From assembly GCA_004294465.1 (NCBI GenBank), contig REAV01000182.1:1-12096 (forward strand): a DNA stretch of 12,096 nt, in the 5' to 3' direction. Numbering within the stretch: the stretch's first letter is position 1; each line of letters starts with the position of its first letter. Positions 1 to 4,569 of this stretch are shown here, piece after piece. The notes under the pieces were generated by a model. That model was not told where the DNA came from, did no database searches, and saw only the letters and a program-made list of their open reading frames with translations. Origin of the DNA: Sphingobacteriia bacterium. Its GTDB lineage: Bacteria; Bacteroidota; Bacteroidia; Chitinophagales; Chitinophagaceae. Position numbers and translations under genes: made by a program.

Positions 1-277
1 GACTAATAGACAAATACACTTCTCCAATCACTTGTAATTTAGATTTCAATAACAGATTGTAATTAGGCAGAATACTTCCAGCAATCGAATTCTCTATGGC
101 CATTACTGCTCCAGCAGAAAGTTGAGCATCAGACGCGGTTTTTACCAATTCTCTAAAAGAAGCACATGGAATAATGTCCACTTTTTTACCAAAGAATTGA
201 CGTGCAGCTACTTGATGGAAACTACCTTCATATCCTTGAATACATATTGCACTATTATCAATTTTAGTTGCTGTCAT
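1..277 (-). CDS. pheA: Prephenate dehydratase, N-terminal part (cut by left edge)
   Basis: Converts prephenate to phenylpyruvate in phenylalanine biosynthesis, in the cytoplasm. Only the first 92 codons are in the window. The reading frame opens with MTATKIDNSAICIQGYEGSF and shows the family's N-terminal hallmarks: IQGYEGSFHQVAA (about residues 13-25), then the PCASFRELV segment, then MAIENSIAGSILPNYNLL, and a GEVYLSI end that matches the usual GE.YL.I strand. There is no chorismate mutase domain before it, so this is the monofunctional Bacteroidota-type enzyme rather than the fused enterobacterial one. The ATG at 277 is the first start that gives the normal N-terminus. Upstream lie a leader peptide and an attenuator, so expression is probably controlled by aromatic aminoacyl-tRNA supply. 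In related genomes this gene often leads an operon with an aminotransferase, prephenate dehydrogenase and DAHP synthase. Whether that holds here lies beyond the edge. Confidence 0.93.
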   Translation of the reverse strand, partial: MTATKIDNSAICIQGYEGSFHQVAARQFFGKKVDIIPCASFRELVKTASDAQLSAGAVMAIENSIAGSILPNYNLLLKSKLQVIGEVYLSIS

Positions 278-305
278 ATTATTTATTTTTTATTGCCATT
301 AAGGC

Positions 306-331
306 AAAAAAAAACCCGGTTATTCACCGGG
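306..331 (-). terminator. Rho-independent terminator of the pheA attenuator
   Basis: Read on the minus strand this is CCCGGT, loop GAATA, ACCGGG, followed directly by nine U residues. The six-base-pair stem is perfect. It lies about 28 bases before the pheA start and 24 bases after the leader peptide stop, so it would cut transcription before pheA unless its 5' arm (326-331) is held by an upstream segment. The GCCGGG at 376-381 can pair with that 5' arm (five GC pairs plus one GU), which would form an antiterminator. Confidence 0.85.
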
Positions 332-355
332 AGCTTATTTTGATTTTTGTAAAAT

Positions 356-442
356 TTACAGTTTTGCAAACAAGACCCGGCTACTTTTTCTAAAGTAGAA
401 ATAACCAAAAAAATAAAACCAGTTATTGATCGCTGTTTGCAT
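356..442 (-). CDS. pheL: Aromatic-rich leader peptide of pheA (28 aa)
   Basis: A short reading frame begins with ATG at 442 and ends with TAA at 356-358, giving 28 residues. Residues 8-17 read WFYFFGYFYF: five Phe, three Tyr, one Trp and one Gly. This density of aromatic codons just before a terminator and a prephenate dehydratase gene is the signature of a transcription-attenuation leader peptide, as in the enterobacterial pheL and trpL systems. The Phe, Tyr and Phe codons 15-17 form the 5' arm of a hairpin at 381-398. A ribosome stalled there for lack of charged tRNA would open that hairpin and free GCCGGG (376-381) to disrupt the terminator. No clear Shine-Dalgarno sequence precedes the start, which is usual in this phylum. 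The gene symbol is used by analogy; the peptide itself probably has no function other than its translation. Confidence 0.85.
   Translation of the reverse strand: MQTAINNWFYFFGYFYFRKSSRVLFAKL
365..441 (-). promoter_or_regulatory. Leader RNA with alternative hairpins (attenuator switch)
   Basis: Three pairings can be drawn on the minus-strand RNA. First, CTACTTT (398-392) pairs with AAAGTAG (387-381) across an AGAA loop. Second, GCCGGG (381-376) pairs with CCCGGT (331-326), competing with the terminator. Third, TGCAAACA at the leader start (441-434) is perfectly complementary to TGTTTGCA (372-365). The first and second share base 381 and the second excludes the terminator, giving the mutually exclusive structures expected of an attenuator. 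No folding energies were computed. Confidence 0.65.
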
Positions 443-448
443 AATAAT

Positions 449-476
449 CAAATATAGATAATCAATAGGAAGCAAA
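449..476 (-). promoter_or_regulatory. Candidate housekeeping promoter for the pheA leader
   Basis: On the minus strand TATATTTG (456-449) matches the Bacteroidota -7 consensus TAnnTTTG exactly, and TTTG (476-473) sits 16 bases upstream as a possible -33 box. That spacing is slightly short for the usual range. Transcription would begin only a few bases before the leader ATG at 442, giving a very short or absent 5' UTR, so an additional upstream promoter is possible. Confidence 0.45.
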
Positions 477-494
477 AAAGTTTTTTTGGATTTT

Positions 495-518
495 ATAAAC
501 TAAGGTTTGTTAGTTTAT
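495..518. repeat. Perfect inverted repeat upstream of the pheA leader promoter
   Basis: The arms ATAAACTAA and TTAGTTTAT are exact reverse complements, nine bases each, around a GGTTTG spacer. The repeat lies about 19 bases upstream of the candidate -33 box of the pheA leader and downstream of the lipoprotein terminator. The position suits an operator for a dimeric regulator. It has no U-tract in the minus-strand direction, so it is not an obvious terminator. No regulator is encoded nearby. Confidence 0.4.
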
Positions 519-549
519 CGTGCTCGTTTTGTAACGAAACAGAAAAGTT

Positions 550-581
550 AAAAAAAAGCCCCTCCGTGGAAACGGAGCGGC
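550..581 (-). terminator. Rho-independent terminator of the small lipoprotein gene
   Basis: On the minus strand, GCCGCTCCGT and ACGGAGGGGC form a GC-rich stem with one internal G/G mismatch and a four-base TTCC loop, followed by eight U residues (557-550). It closes the lipoprotein transcript about 93 bases after its stop codon and insulates the downstream pheA leader. Confidence 0.88.
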
Positions 582-673
582 TTATAACGATTGCTTGCCA
601 TATGAAAATCTTGAACTACTGTACTGATCGCAAGCTGGATCTTTTCACTTCAATTTCACCAGTAGTTTGGAAA
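582..673 (-). other. Structured 3' UTR of the lipoprotein mRNA
   Basis: This 92-base stretch lies between the lipoprotein stop and its terminator and holds no convincing gene. On the minus strand AACTACTG (667-660) and CAGTAGTT (621-614) are exact complements, enclosing about 38 bases that contain a GATC/GATC pair. A long structured 3' UTR ending in a strong terminator could stabilise the mRNA or release a small RNA. Nothing in the sequence proves either. Confidence 0.35.
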
Positions 674-859
674 TTATTTCTTAGCTGCAGTATCAACTTT
701 AGCAACAGTAGAATCAACTACAGCAGTAGCAGAATCAACAGCTTTAGCAGCTGTATCAACAGCAACAGCAGTTGAATCAGTTTTTACTTCTTCAGTTTTA
801 GTTTCACCACAAGCAGCAGCGAAAACACCTAATGCCAATACGAATAACAACTTTTTCAT
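674..859 (-). CDS. Small heptad-repeat lipoprotein (61 aa), function unknown
   Basis: The ATG at 859 gives a clean lipoprotein signal: MKKLLFVLALGVFAAAC, with a lipobox ending at Cys17. A longer frame from 904 would add 15 residues before this signal, so 859 is preferred. The mature protein has an acidic start (GETKTEE), then four exact seven-residue units of the pattern xVD(S/T)xxx at residues 33-60, ending in KK. The 7-residue period and the Ala/Val/Lys/Asp composition predict one amphipathic helix, possibly a coiled coil like that of Braun lipoprotein, though homology to Lpp is not shown. The product should sit in the outer membrane, facing the periplasm or the surface. It is transcribed alone, divergent from the sigma factor operon, from a promoter-like element identical in boxes and spacing to that of the sigma gene. 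I infer that it is a sigma target. Confidence 0.85.
   Translation of the reverse strand: MKKLLFVLALGVFAAACGETKTEEVKTDSTAVAVDTAAKAVDSATAVVDSTVAKVDTAAKK
680..763 (-). repeat. Four 21-bp in-frame repeat units encoding VD(S/T) heptads
   Basis: The C-terminal 28 codons before the last Lys form four units of 21 bases. Each encodes xVD(S/T)xxx, with Val-Asp at residues 34-35, 41-42, 48-49 and 55-56. The DNA units are clearly similar (recurring GTATCAAC/GAATCAAC on the plus strand) but diverged. The array probably arose by tandem duplication and its copy number may vary between strains. Confidence 0.75.
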
Positions 860-891
860 TTTAATTTTTTTTAAGTTTGAATGATTATAGG

Positions 892-921
892 TTAATACGT
901 ACATAGTATAAAAGGTAACCC
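892..921 (-). promoter_or_regulatory. Putative ECF-sigma promoter of the lipoprotein gene
   Basis: On the minus strand GGGTTAC (921-915) is followed after exactly 16 bases by GTATTAA (898-892). The same two boxes with the same spacing precede the sigma gene on the other strand. Box spacing of about 16 suits an ECF -35/-10 pair. Transcription would start about 25 bases before the lipoprotein ATG at 859. An alternative reading is a regulator-binding site. Confidence 0.6.
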
Positions 922-964
922 TGTAAGTGTAGAATTTTAAAAAAAAATATTTTAGGCCTATTTT

Positions 965-994
965 GGGTTACTTTTACCCCCCTTCTAGTATTAA
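965..994 (+). promoter_or_regulatory. Putative autoregulatory ECF-sigma promoter
   Basis: GGGTTAC (965-971), 16 bases, then GTATTAA (988-994) reproduces the element in front of the divergent lipoprotein gene. A shared A/T tract (about 935-953) lies between the two elements and could act as an UP-like sequence for both. The -10-like box ends 11 bases before the GTG start, so the sigma mRNA would have a 5' UTR of only a few bases. Confidence 0.6.
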
Positions 995-1005
995 ATGCAC
1001 AGATA

Positions 1006-1572
1006 GTGAAAGGCGATAGTAACGAACAAGCATTATTGAAAGGATTGGCGAACAATGACTCAAAAGCCATCGAAACCATATATAAAGACAACTTTAATAT
1101 GGTTCAGACCTTTATTTTAAATAATAATGGGTCTTACGATGAAGCCCGAGATATTTTTCAGGAAGCAATGATTGCACTGTATGAAAAAGCACAAACTGAA
1201 TCATTTGTCTTAACCTGTCAAATTAAAACTTATGTATATTCCATATGCAGGCGTCTCTGGCTTAAGCGACTTCAACAATTGGGTCGTTTTACCCAACAAG
1301 TTGATAGCTTGGAAGAGACTGTCGCGGTTGAAGAAGACCTTGAAACGCACGAAAAAAGAAATGCAGAGTTTGTAATAATGGATAGGGCTTTAAATAGTCT
1401 TGGCGAACCTTGTAAAAGCTTGTTAGAAGGATATTATTTGAAAAAAATGGACATGAATGCATTGGCTTCCGAATTTGGATATACCAACGCAGACAATGCC
1501 AAAAATCAGAAATACAAATGTTTACTTCGGTTAAAAAAGTTGTTTTTTTCGCAGTATAACATTGGAGAGTAA
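1006..1572 (+). CDS. RNA polymerase sigma factor, ECF type (sigma-70 family)
   Basis: A 188-residue alternative sigma factor that would direct RNA polymerase to a small regulon. Region 2 spans about residues 24-90: DEARDIFQEAMIALYEK is the core-binding helix, and QIKTYVYSICRRLWLKRLQ fits the -10 recognition helix. Region 4 spans about 122-182, with a helix-turn-helix around MNALASEFGYTNADNAKNQK. There is no region 1.1 or region 3, as expected for ECF sigmas. The start is GTG at 1006: an ATG at 995 is out of frame and closes after three codons, and the next in-frame Met lies inside region 2. The gene is followed after five bases by the membrane protease gene, which begins with an anti-sigma-like domain, so the two are probably co-translated partners. 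An element shared with the divergent lipoprotein gene suggests autoregulation. Confidence 0.9.
   Translation: MKGDSNEQALLKGLANNDSKAIETIYKDNFNMVQTFILNNNGSYDEARDIFQEAMIALYEKAQTESFVLTCQIKTYVYSICRRLWLKRLQQLGRFTQQVDSLEETVAVEEDLETHEKRNAEFVIMDRALNSLGEPCKSLLEGYYLKKMDMNALASEFGYTNADNAKNQKYKCLLRLKKLFFSQYNIGE
1564..1567 (+). promoter_or_regulatory. Shine-Dalgarno-like GGAG before the protease start
   Basis: GGAG lies inside the last codons of the sigma gene, ten bases before the ATG at 1578. Shine-Dalgarno motifs are otherwise rare in this window, so this one supports the start choice and coupled translation of the two genes. Confidence 0.45.
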
Positions 1573-1577
1573 CTATT

Positions 1578-2684
1578 ATGGATGATATTTTATTATTAGA
1601 CGCAATTGAAAGATACCTCAACGGAGAAATGAACGCCGAGGAGCGTGACTATTTTGAGGCATTGCGAAAGAAAACTCCTGAGATAGACCAAATGGTGGTG
1701 GAACATAATATGTTCTTGCATCAAATGGACTTATATGTTGCCCATAGTAATATTAAGCATACCCTAAATGATGTTCATACTCAGTTGATTTCAAAAGGAG
1801 ATATCTACGAAGGTGGTGAAATACCTACCAGAGGAAAAATAATCCAATTTTGGAATAAATATAAACGTGTAACTGCAATTGCTGCTTCTGTAGGAGGAGT
1901 CATTGCTTTATTTATTAGTGGATTAGCTTTATATTTTTCTTCAATCGTTACCGATCCAAAATTGCAACAATTAGGTAAAGACTTAGAGGCAGTTAAAAAA
2001 AGCCAACAGTATCAGGGAGCAATTATCAATGAAGTAAAAAGTAAAATTCCTTTGAATGCCCGATTATTGAGTGGCGGTTCTGGATTTTTGATTGATACCA
2101 AAGGGTATATCGTTACAAATGCGCATGTACTCAGAGGAACAGGTGCTATAGTAGTCAATAATAAAGGAGAAGAATTTAAATCTTCCATTGTATTTATTGA
2201 CCAATTAAAAGATCTGGCTATTTTAAAAATTACAGACTCAGATTATATTGCAGCAAAATCAATTCCATATACTATCCAAAAAAACAATGCAGACTTGGGT
2301 GAAGAAATTTTCACTTTAGGTTATCCAAGAAATGACATTGTTTATGGTATGGGATATCTGAGTGCAAAAACAGGATTCAACGGTGATTCACTTTCTTACC
2401 AGATTCAAATTAGTGCCAACCCCGGAAATTCAGGTGCTCCTGTTTTTAATAAGGATGGCGAAGTCATTGGAGTATTGAGCACTCGTCAGGCACAAGCAGA
2501 AGGCGTAACTTTTGCAGTAAAATCAAAAAACATTTATTCAATTGTTGAAGATCTAAAGAATAGCGACTCTGCTTATAGAAAAATTAAAATGCCTACAAAA
2601 TCTACCCTTAAAGGCGTTGTAAGAACTTCACAAATCAATAAAGTAGAAGATTTCGTTTATTACGTTAAGGCCTACGGCAAATAA
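1578..2684 (+). CDS. Membrane trypsin-like protease with N-terminal anti-sigma-like domain
   Basis: A 368-residue single-pass protein. Residues 5-70 (LLDAIERYLNGEMNAEERDY and following) resemble the short helical N-terminus of FecR/RskA-type anti-sigma factors (YLxGxx..EExxFExxLxxxP). One transmembrane helix lies at about 98-120 and a coiled-coil-like linker at about 126-157. The periplasmic part (about 160-330) is an S1C trypsin/DegS-like domain with an apparently intact triad: His183 in TNAHVL, Asp212 in KDLAILKI, and Ser285 in NPGNSGAPV. No PDZ domain follows, only a tail of about 40 residues, which sets it apart from DegS and HtrA. It begins five bases after the sigma stop. I infer that the N-terminus binds the sigma factor and that the protease domain senses or processes an envelope signal, perhaps cutting its own or a sister molecule's linker. 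The protease call is firm; the anti-sigma role rests on motif and context. Confidence 0.85.
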   Translation: MDDILLLDAIERYLNGEMNAEERDYFEALRKKTPEIDQMVVEHNMFLHQMDLYVAHSNIKHTLNDVHTQLISKGDIYEGGEIPTRGKIIQFWNKYKRVTAIAASVGGVIALFISGLALYFSSIVTDPKLQQLGKDLEAVKKSQQYQGAIINEVKSKIPLNARLLSGGSGFLIDTKGYIVTNAHVLRGTGAIVVNNKGEEFKSSIVFIDQLKDLAILKITDSDYIAAKSIPYTIQKNNADLGEEIFTLGYPRNDIVYGMGYLSAKTGFNGDSLSYQIQISANPGNSGAPVFNKDGEVIGVLSTRQAQAEGVTFAVKSKNIYSIVEDLKNSDSAYRKIKMPTKSTLKGVVRTSQINKVEDFVYYVKAYGK

Positions 2685-2686
2685 TT

Positions 2687-2704
2687 TAATTCTTTAAAGA
2701 ATTA
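2687..2704. terminator. AT-rich palindrome between convergent genes, possible weak bidirectional terminator
   Basis: TAATTCTTT followed directly by AAAGAATTA is a perfect 18-base palindrome. It fills the 17-base gap between the stop codons of the protease and the nucleotidyltransferase genes and overlaps the latter's TAA. With so little GC it would be a weak hairpin, so a terminator role is only suggested by position. Confidence 0.35.
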
Positions 2705-3601
2705 GCTCCACAAAGAATTAGGGTAAACGCCCGTTTCAACTAAATTATTAATGGAGGCTTGAACTCCATCAGCATCTTCTTTGTAAGTAACTCCAAACCA
2801 TTTTGAAGATGTTGGTATCACTTTCATTACTCCTTTTCCTGTTTCAATAAATTGGTTAGCAACATATGGAATAAAGAATTCTGACTTTAACTCATTCCCT
2901 TTTTCTTTTAAGAAAGAAGAAAATAACCCATCGCAAAGACCAATAAAACCTGGAGCGAAACAAAAGAAATTCATACTCACAATACTATCATTCTTCAACG
3001 GATGAGTTCCCGTTTCATCTTCGTAAACAATACTTCCTTCAGCCTGATATATTTTAGTTCTTTCTGATATATTAGTGAGATTATGTTGCGCATCAGCTGT
3101 ACAAACTCCACGGCTAACACTTCCATTATCACTGAGTGTTTTATTTAATTCGTACCCTATTAAAGCATAGGTAGATTCGTTACAATCGTTTTGCAAAAAC
3201 TGAAATGCTTTAACAAAAGCATCTTTTCCATAATAGTCATCTGCATTAATTACTGCAAAAGGCTCGTTCACTTTTCCTTGGCAGCATAAAACAGCATGAG
3301 CTGTTCCCCAAGGTTTAGCCCTATCTGCAGGTACTGCAAAACCATCCGTATGAGAAAGCAAATGCTGGAAAACATAATCAATCTCTACCCTACCCTTTAG
3401 TTTGGGTTCGAATATAGATTTAAATTGGTCTGCAAAATCTTCCCGAATGATAAACACAACTTTCCCAAATCCCGCTTCTATTGCATCATAAATTGAATAA
3501 TCCATAATCGTCTCACCAGAAGGTCCAAAAGACTGAATTTGTTTCATACTGCCATAGCGACTTGCCATTCCAGCTGCTAAAATTACGAGGGTAGGTTTCA
3601 T
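2702..3601 (-). CDS. Sugar-phosphate-type nucleotidyltransferase
   Basis: A 299-residue cytoplasmic protein with the nucleotidyltransferase (GT-A-like) fold. The N-terminal nucleotide-binding loop reads LAAGMASRYGSMKQ (residues 8-21; Lys20 is the expected phosphate-contacting residue), followed by GPSGETIMDYSIYDA (26-40). WGTAHAV (98-104) and the INADDYYG strand with the metal-binding acidic pair (Asp121-Asp122) fit members that make NDP-sugars from a sugar 1-phosphate. The sugar cannot be read from the sequence and no sugar gene is adjacent, so substrate is left open; glucose-1-phosphate or mannose-1-phosphate are possible. The gene is monocistronic and divergent from the PLP enzyme gene, with only 55 bases between starts. 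Its minus-strand promoter has both boxes at good spacing. Confidence 0.85.
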   Translation of the reverse strand: MKPTLVILAAGMASRYGSMKQIQSFGPSGETIMDYSIYDAIEAGFGKVVFIIREDFADQFKSIFEPKLKGRVEIDYVFQHLLSHTDGFAVPADRAKPWGTAHAVLCCQGKVNEPFAVINADDYYGKDAFVKAFQFLQNDCNESTYALIGYELNKTLSDNGSVSRGVCTADAQHNLTNISERTKIYQAEGSIVYEDETGTHPLKNDSIVSMNFFCFAPGFIGLCDGLFSSFLKEKGNELKSEFFIPYVANQFIETGKGVMKVIPTSSKWFGVTYKEDADGVQASINNLVETGVYPNSLWS

Positions 3602-3605
3602 ATAG

Positions 3606-3613
3606 TACTTTTG
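3606..3613 (+). promoter_or_regulatory. Candidate -7 box for the PLP enzyme gene
   Basis: TACTTTTG matches TAnnTTTG and lies 43 bases before the ATG at 3657. No convincing -33 box is seen at the expected distance, so this is tentative. It overlaps the transcribed leader of the divergent nucleotidyltransferase gene. Confidence 0.3.
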
Positions 3614-3620
3614 TAAAATG

Positions 3621-3653
3621 CAAAATTAGCCAAAACATTTTAGTTCCATCAAA
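3621..3653 (-). promoter_or_regulatory. Bacteroidota housekeeping promoter of the nucleotidyltransferase
   Basis: On the minus strand TTTG (3653-3650) is followed after 21 bases by TAATTTTG (3628-3621), a full match to the -33 TTTG and -7 TAnnTTTG pattern. The start codon at 3601 lies 19 bases beyond the box. The -33 box ends four bases before the start codon of the divergent gene. Confidence 0.55.
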
Positions 3654-3656
3654 TTC

Positions 3657-4544
3657 ATGCAAATTTCAAGCGAAATAATATTGACCCAGCCCATGCCTAC
3701 ATTTAGCCTTAATGAGGTAAAATCAAGCATACTCAGGTTGGATTTATTGCATCCTGTGGTAAGCGGCAACAAATGGTTTAAATTAAAATATTATATTAAA
3801 GAAGCCTTAAAATACCAAAAATCTTGTATCGCAAGCTTTGGGGGAGCATATTCAAATCATATTGTAGCATTGGCATTTGCTTGTAAAGAAAATGGATTAC
3901 AATCGATAGGAATCATAAGGGGAGAATCCTCCACTCCTTTATCTCCTACCCTGATTAAAGCAAAAGAATATGGCATGCAATTGCATTTTGTAAGCCGGTC
4001 CAAGTTTAATGAGAAAGATCAAATCAAAATAGAACTGAATCAACCAGATATATATTGGGTTAACGAAGGTGGGTATGGCCCTCTAGGAGCAAATGGAGCA
4101 GCAGATATAATGCACTCTATTTCTGCTGAATTTTCCGATATTATTTGTGCAGTTGGAACAGGCACTATGATTGCCGGACTTATTAAAGGAAGCAACGCCA
4201 ATCAAAAAATTTCCGGCGTCAGTGTTTTGAAAAATAATTATTCAATTAAGAATGAAATTGATTGTTTGCTTTCTGACAATGATCGATCCAAACAATTCTC
4301 CATATTTCATGATTACCATTTTGGTGGTTATGCAAAATTGAATTCAACGCTCCTCCATTTTATGAATCAGTTATGGGAAGAAGAAAAGATCCCCACTGAT
4401 ATTGTATACACAGGAAAGTTGCTATTTGCAGTGAAGGATTTGATTGAAAAATCCTATTTCAAACCTGGCAGCAATCTATTGATTATTCATAGCGGCGGAT
4501 TACAAGGCAATTCTTCTTTAAAGAAAGACATCTTGGTTTTTTAA
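3657..4544 (+). CDS. PLP-dependent ACC deaminase/D-cysteine desulfhydrase family protein
   Basis: A 295-residue fold-type II PLP enzyme. The cofactor lysine is Lys39 in SGNKWFKLKY. FGGAYSNHIVA (61-71) is the substrate-carboxylate/serine loop, and AVGTGTMIAGL (165-175) is the phosphate-binding glycine loop. Near the C-terminus IIHSGGLQGN matches the family's HxGGxxG end. Family members deaminate 1-aminocyclopropane-1-carboxylate or desulfhydrate D-cysteine. The substrate-deciding residues cannot be assigned by eye, and in Bacteroidota without plant association a D-amino acid role is the more likely one. At 295 residues it is somewhat shorter than classical ACC deaminases (about 340). The next gene starts four bases after its stop, so the two are probably co-transcribed. 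Confidence 0.85.
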   Translation: MQISSEIILTQPMPTFSLNEVKSSILRLDLLHPVVSGNKWFKLKYYIKEALKYQKSCIASFGGAYSNHIVALAFACKENGLQSIGIIRGESSTPLSPTLIKAKEYGMQLHFVSRSKFNEKDQIKIELNQPDIYWVNEGGYGPLGANGAADIMHSISAEFSDIICAVGTGTMIAGLIKGSNANQKISGVSVLKNNYSIKNEIDCLLSDNDRSKQFSIFHDYHFGGYAKLNSTLLHFMNQLWEEEKIPTDIVYTGKLLFAVKDLIEKSYFKPGSNLLIIHSGGLQGNSSLKKDILVF

Positions 4545-4569
4545 GAGAATGCCAATTATCTTTACTTCA

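Noticed and set aside
279..299. Six-codon mini-frame (MAIKNK) on the minus strand ending one base before the pheA start
   Set aside because: Too short and A/T-rich to distinguish from chance; worth a look only if conserved in relatives.
122..343. Plus-strand frame of 73 codons at the left end
   Set aside because: It lies antisense to pheA and across the attenuator terminator, has no recognisable protein features, and is a shadow of the minus-strand gene.
566..775. Plus-strand frame rich in Ser/Asn/Ile
   Set aside because: It is the antisense reading of the lipoprotein repeats and begins inside the lipoprotein terminator stem.
885..1091. Minus-strand frame across the divergent promoter region
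   Set aside because: It would cover both promoter elements and the sigma gene start, lacks protein-like features, and is better explained as noncoding DNA plus a shadow.
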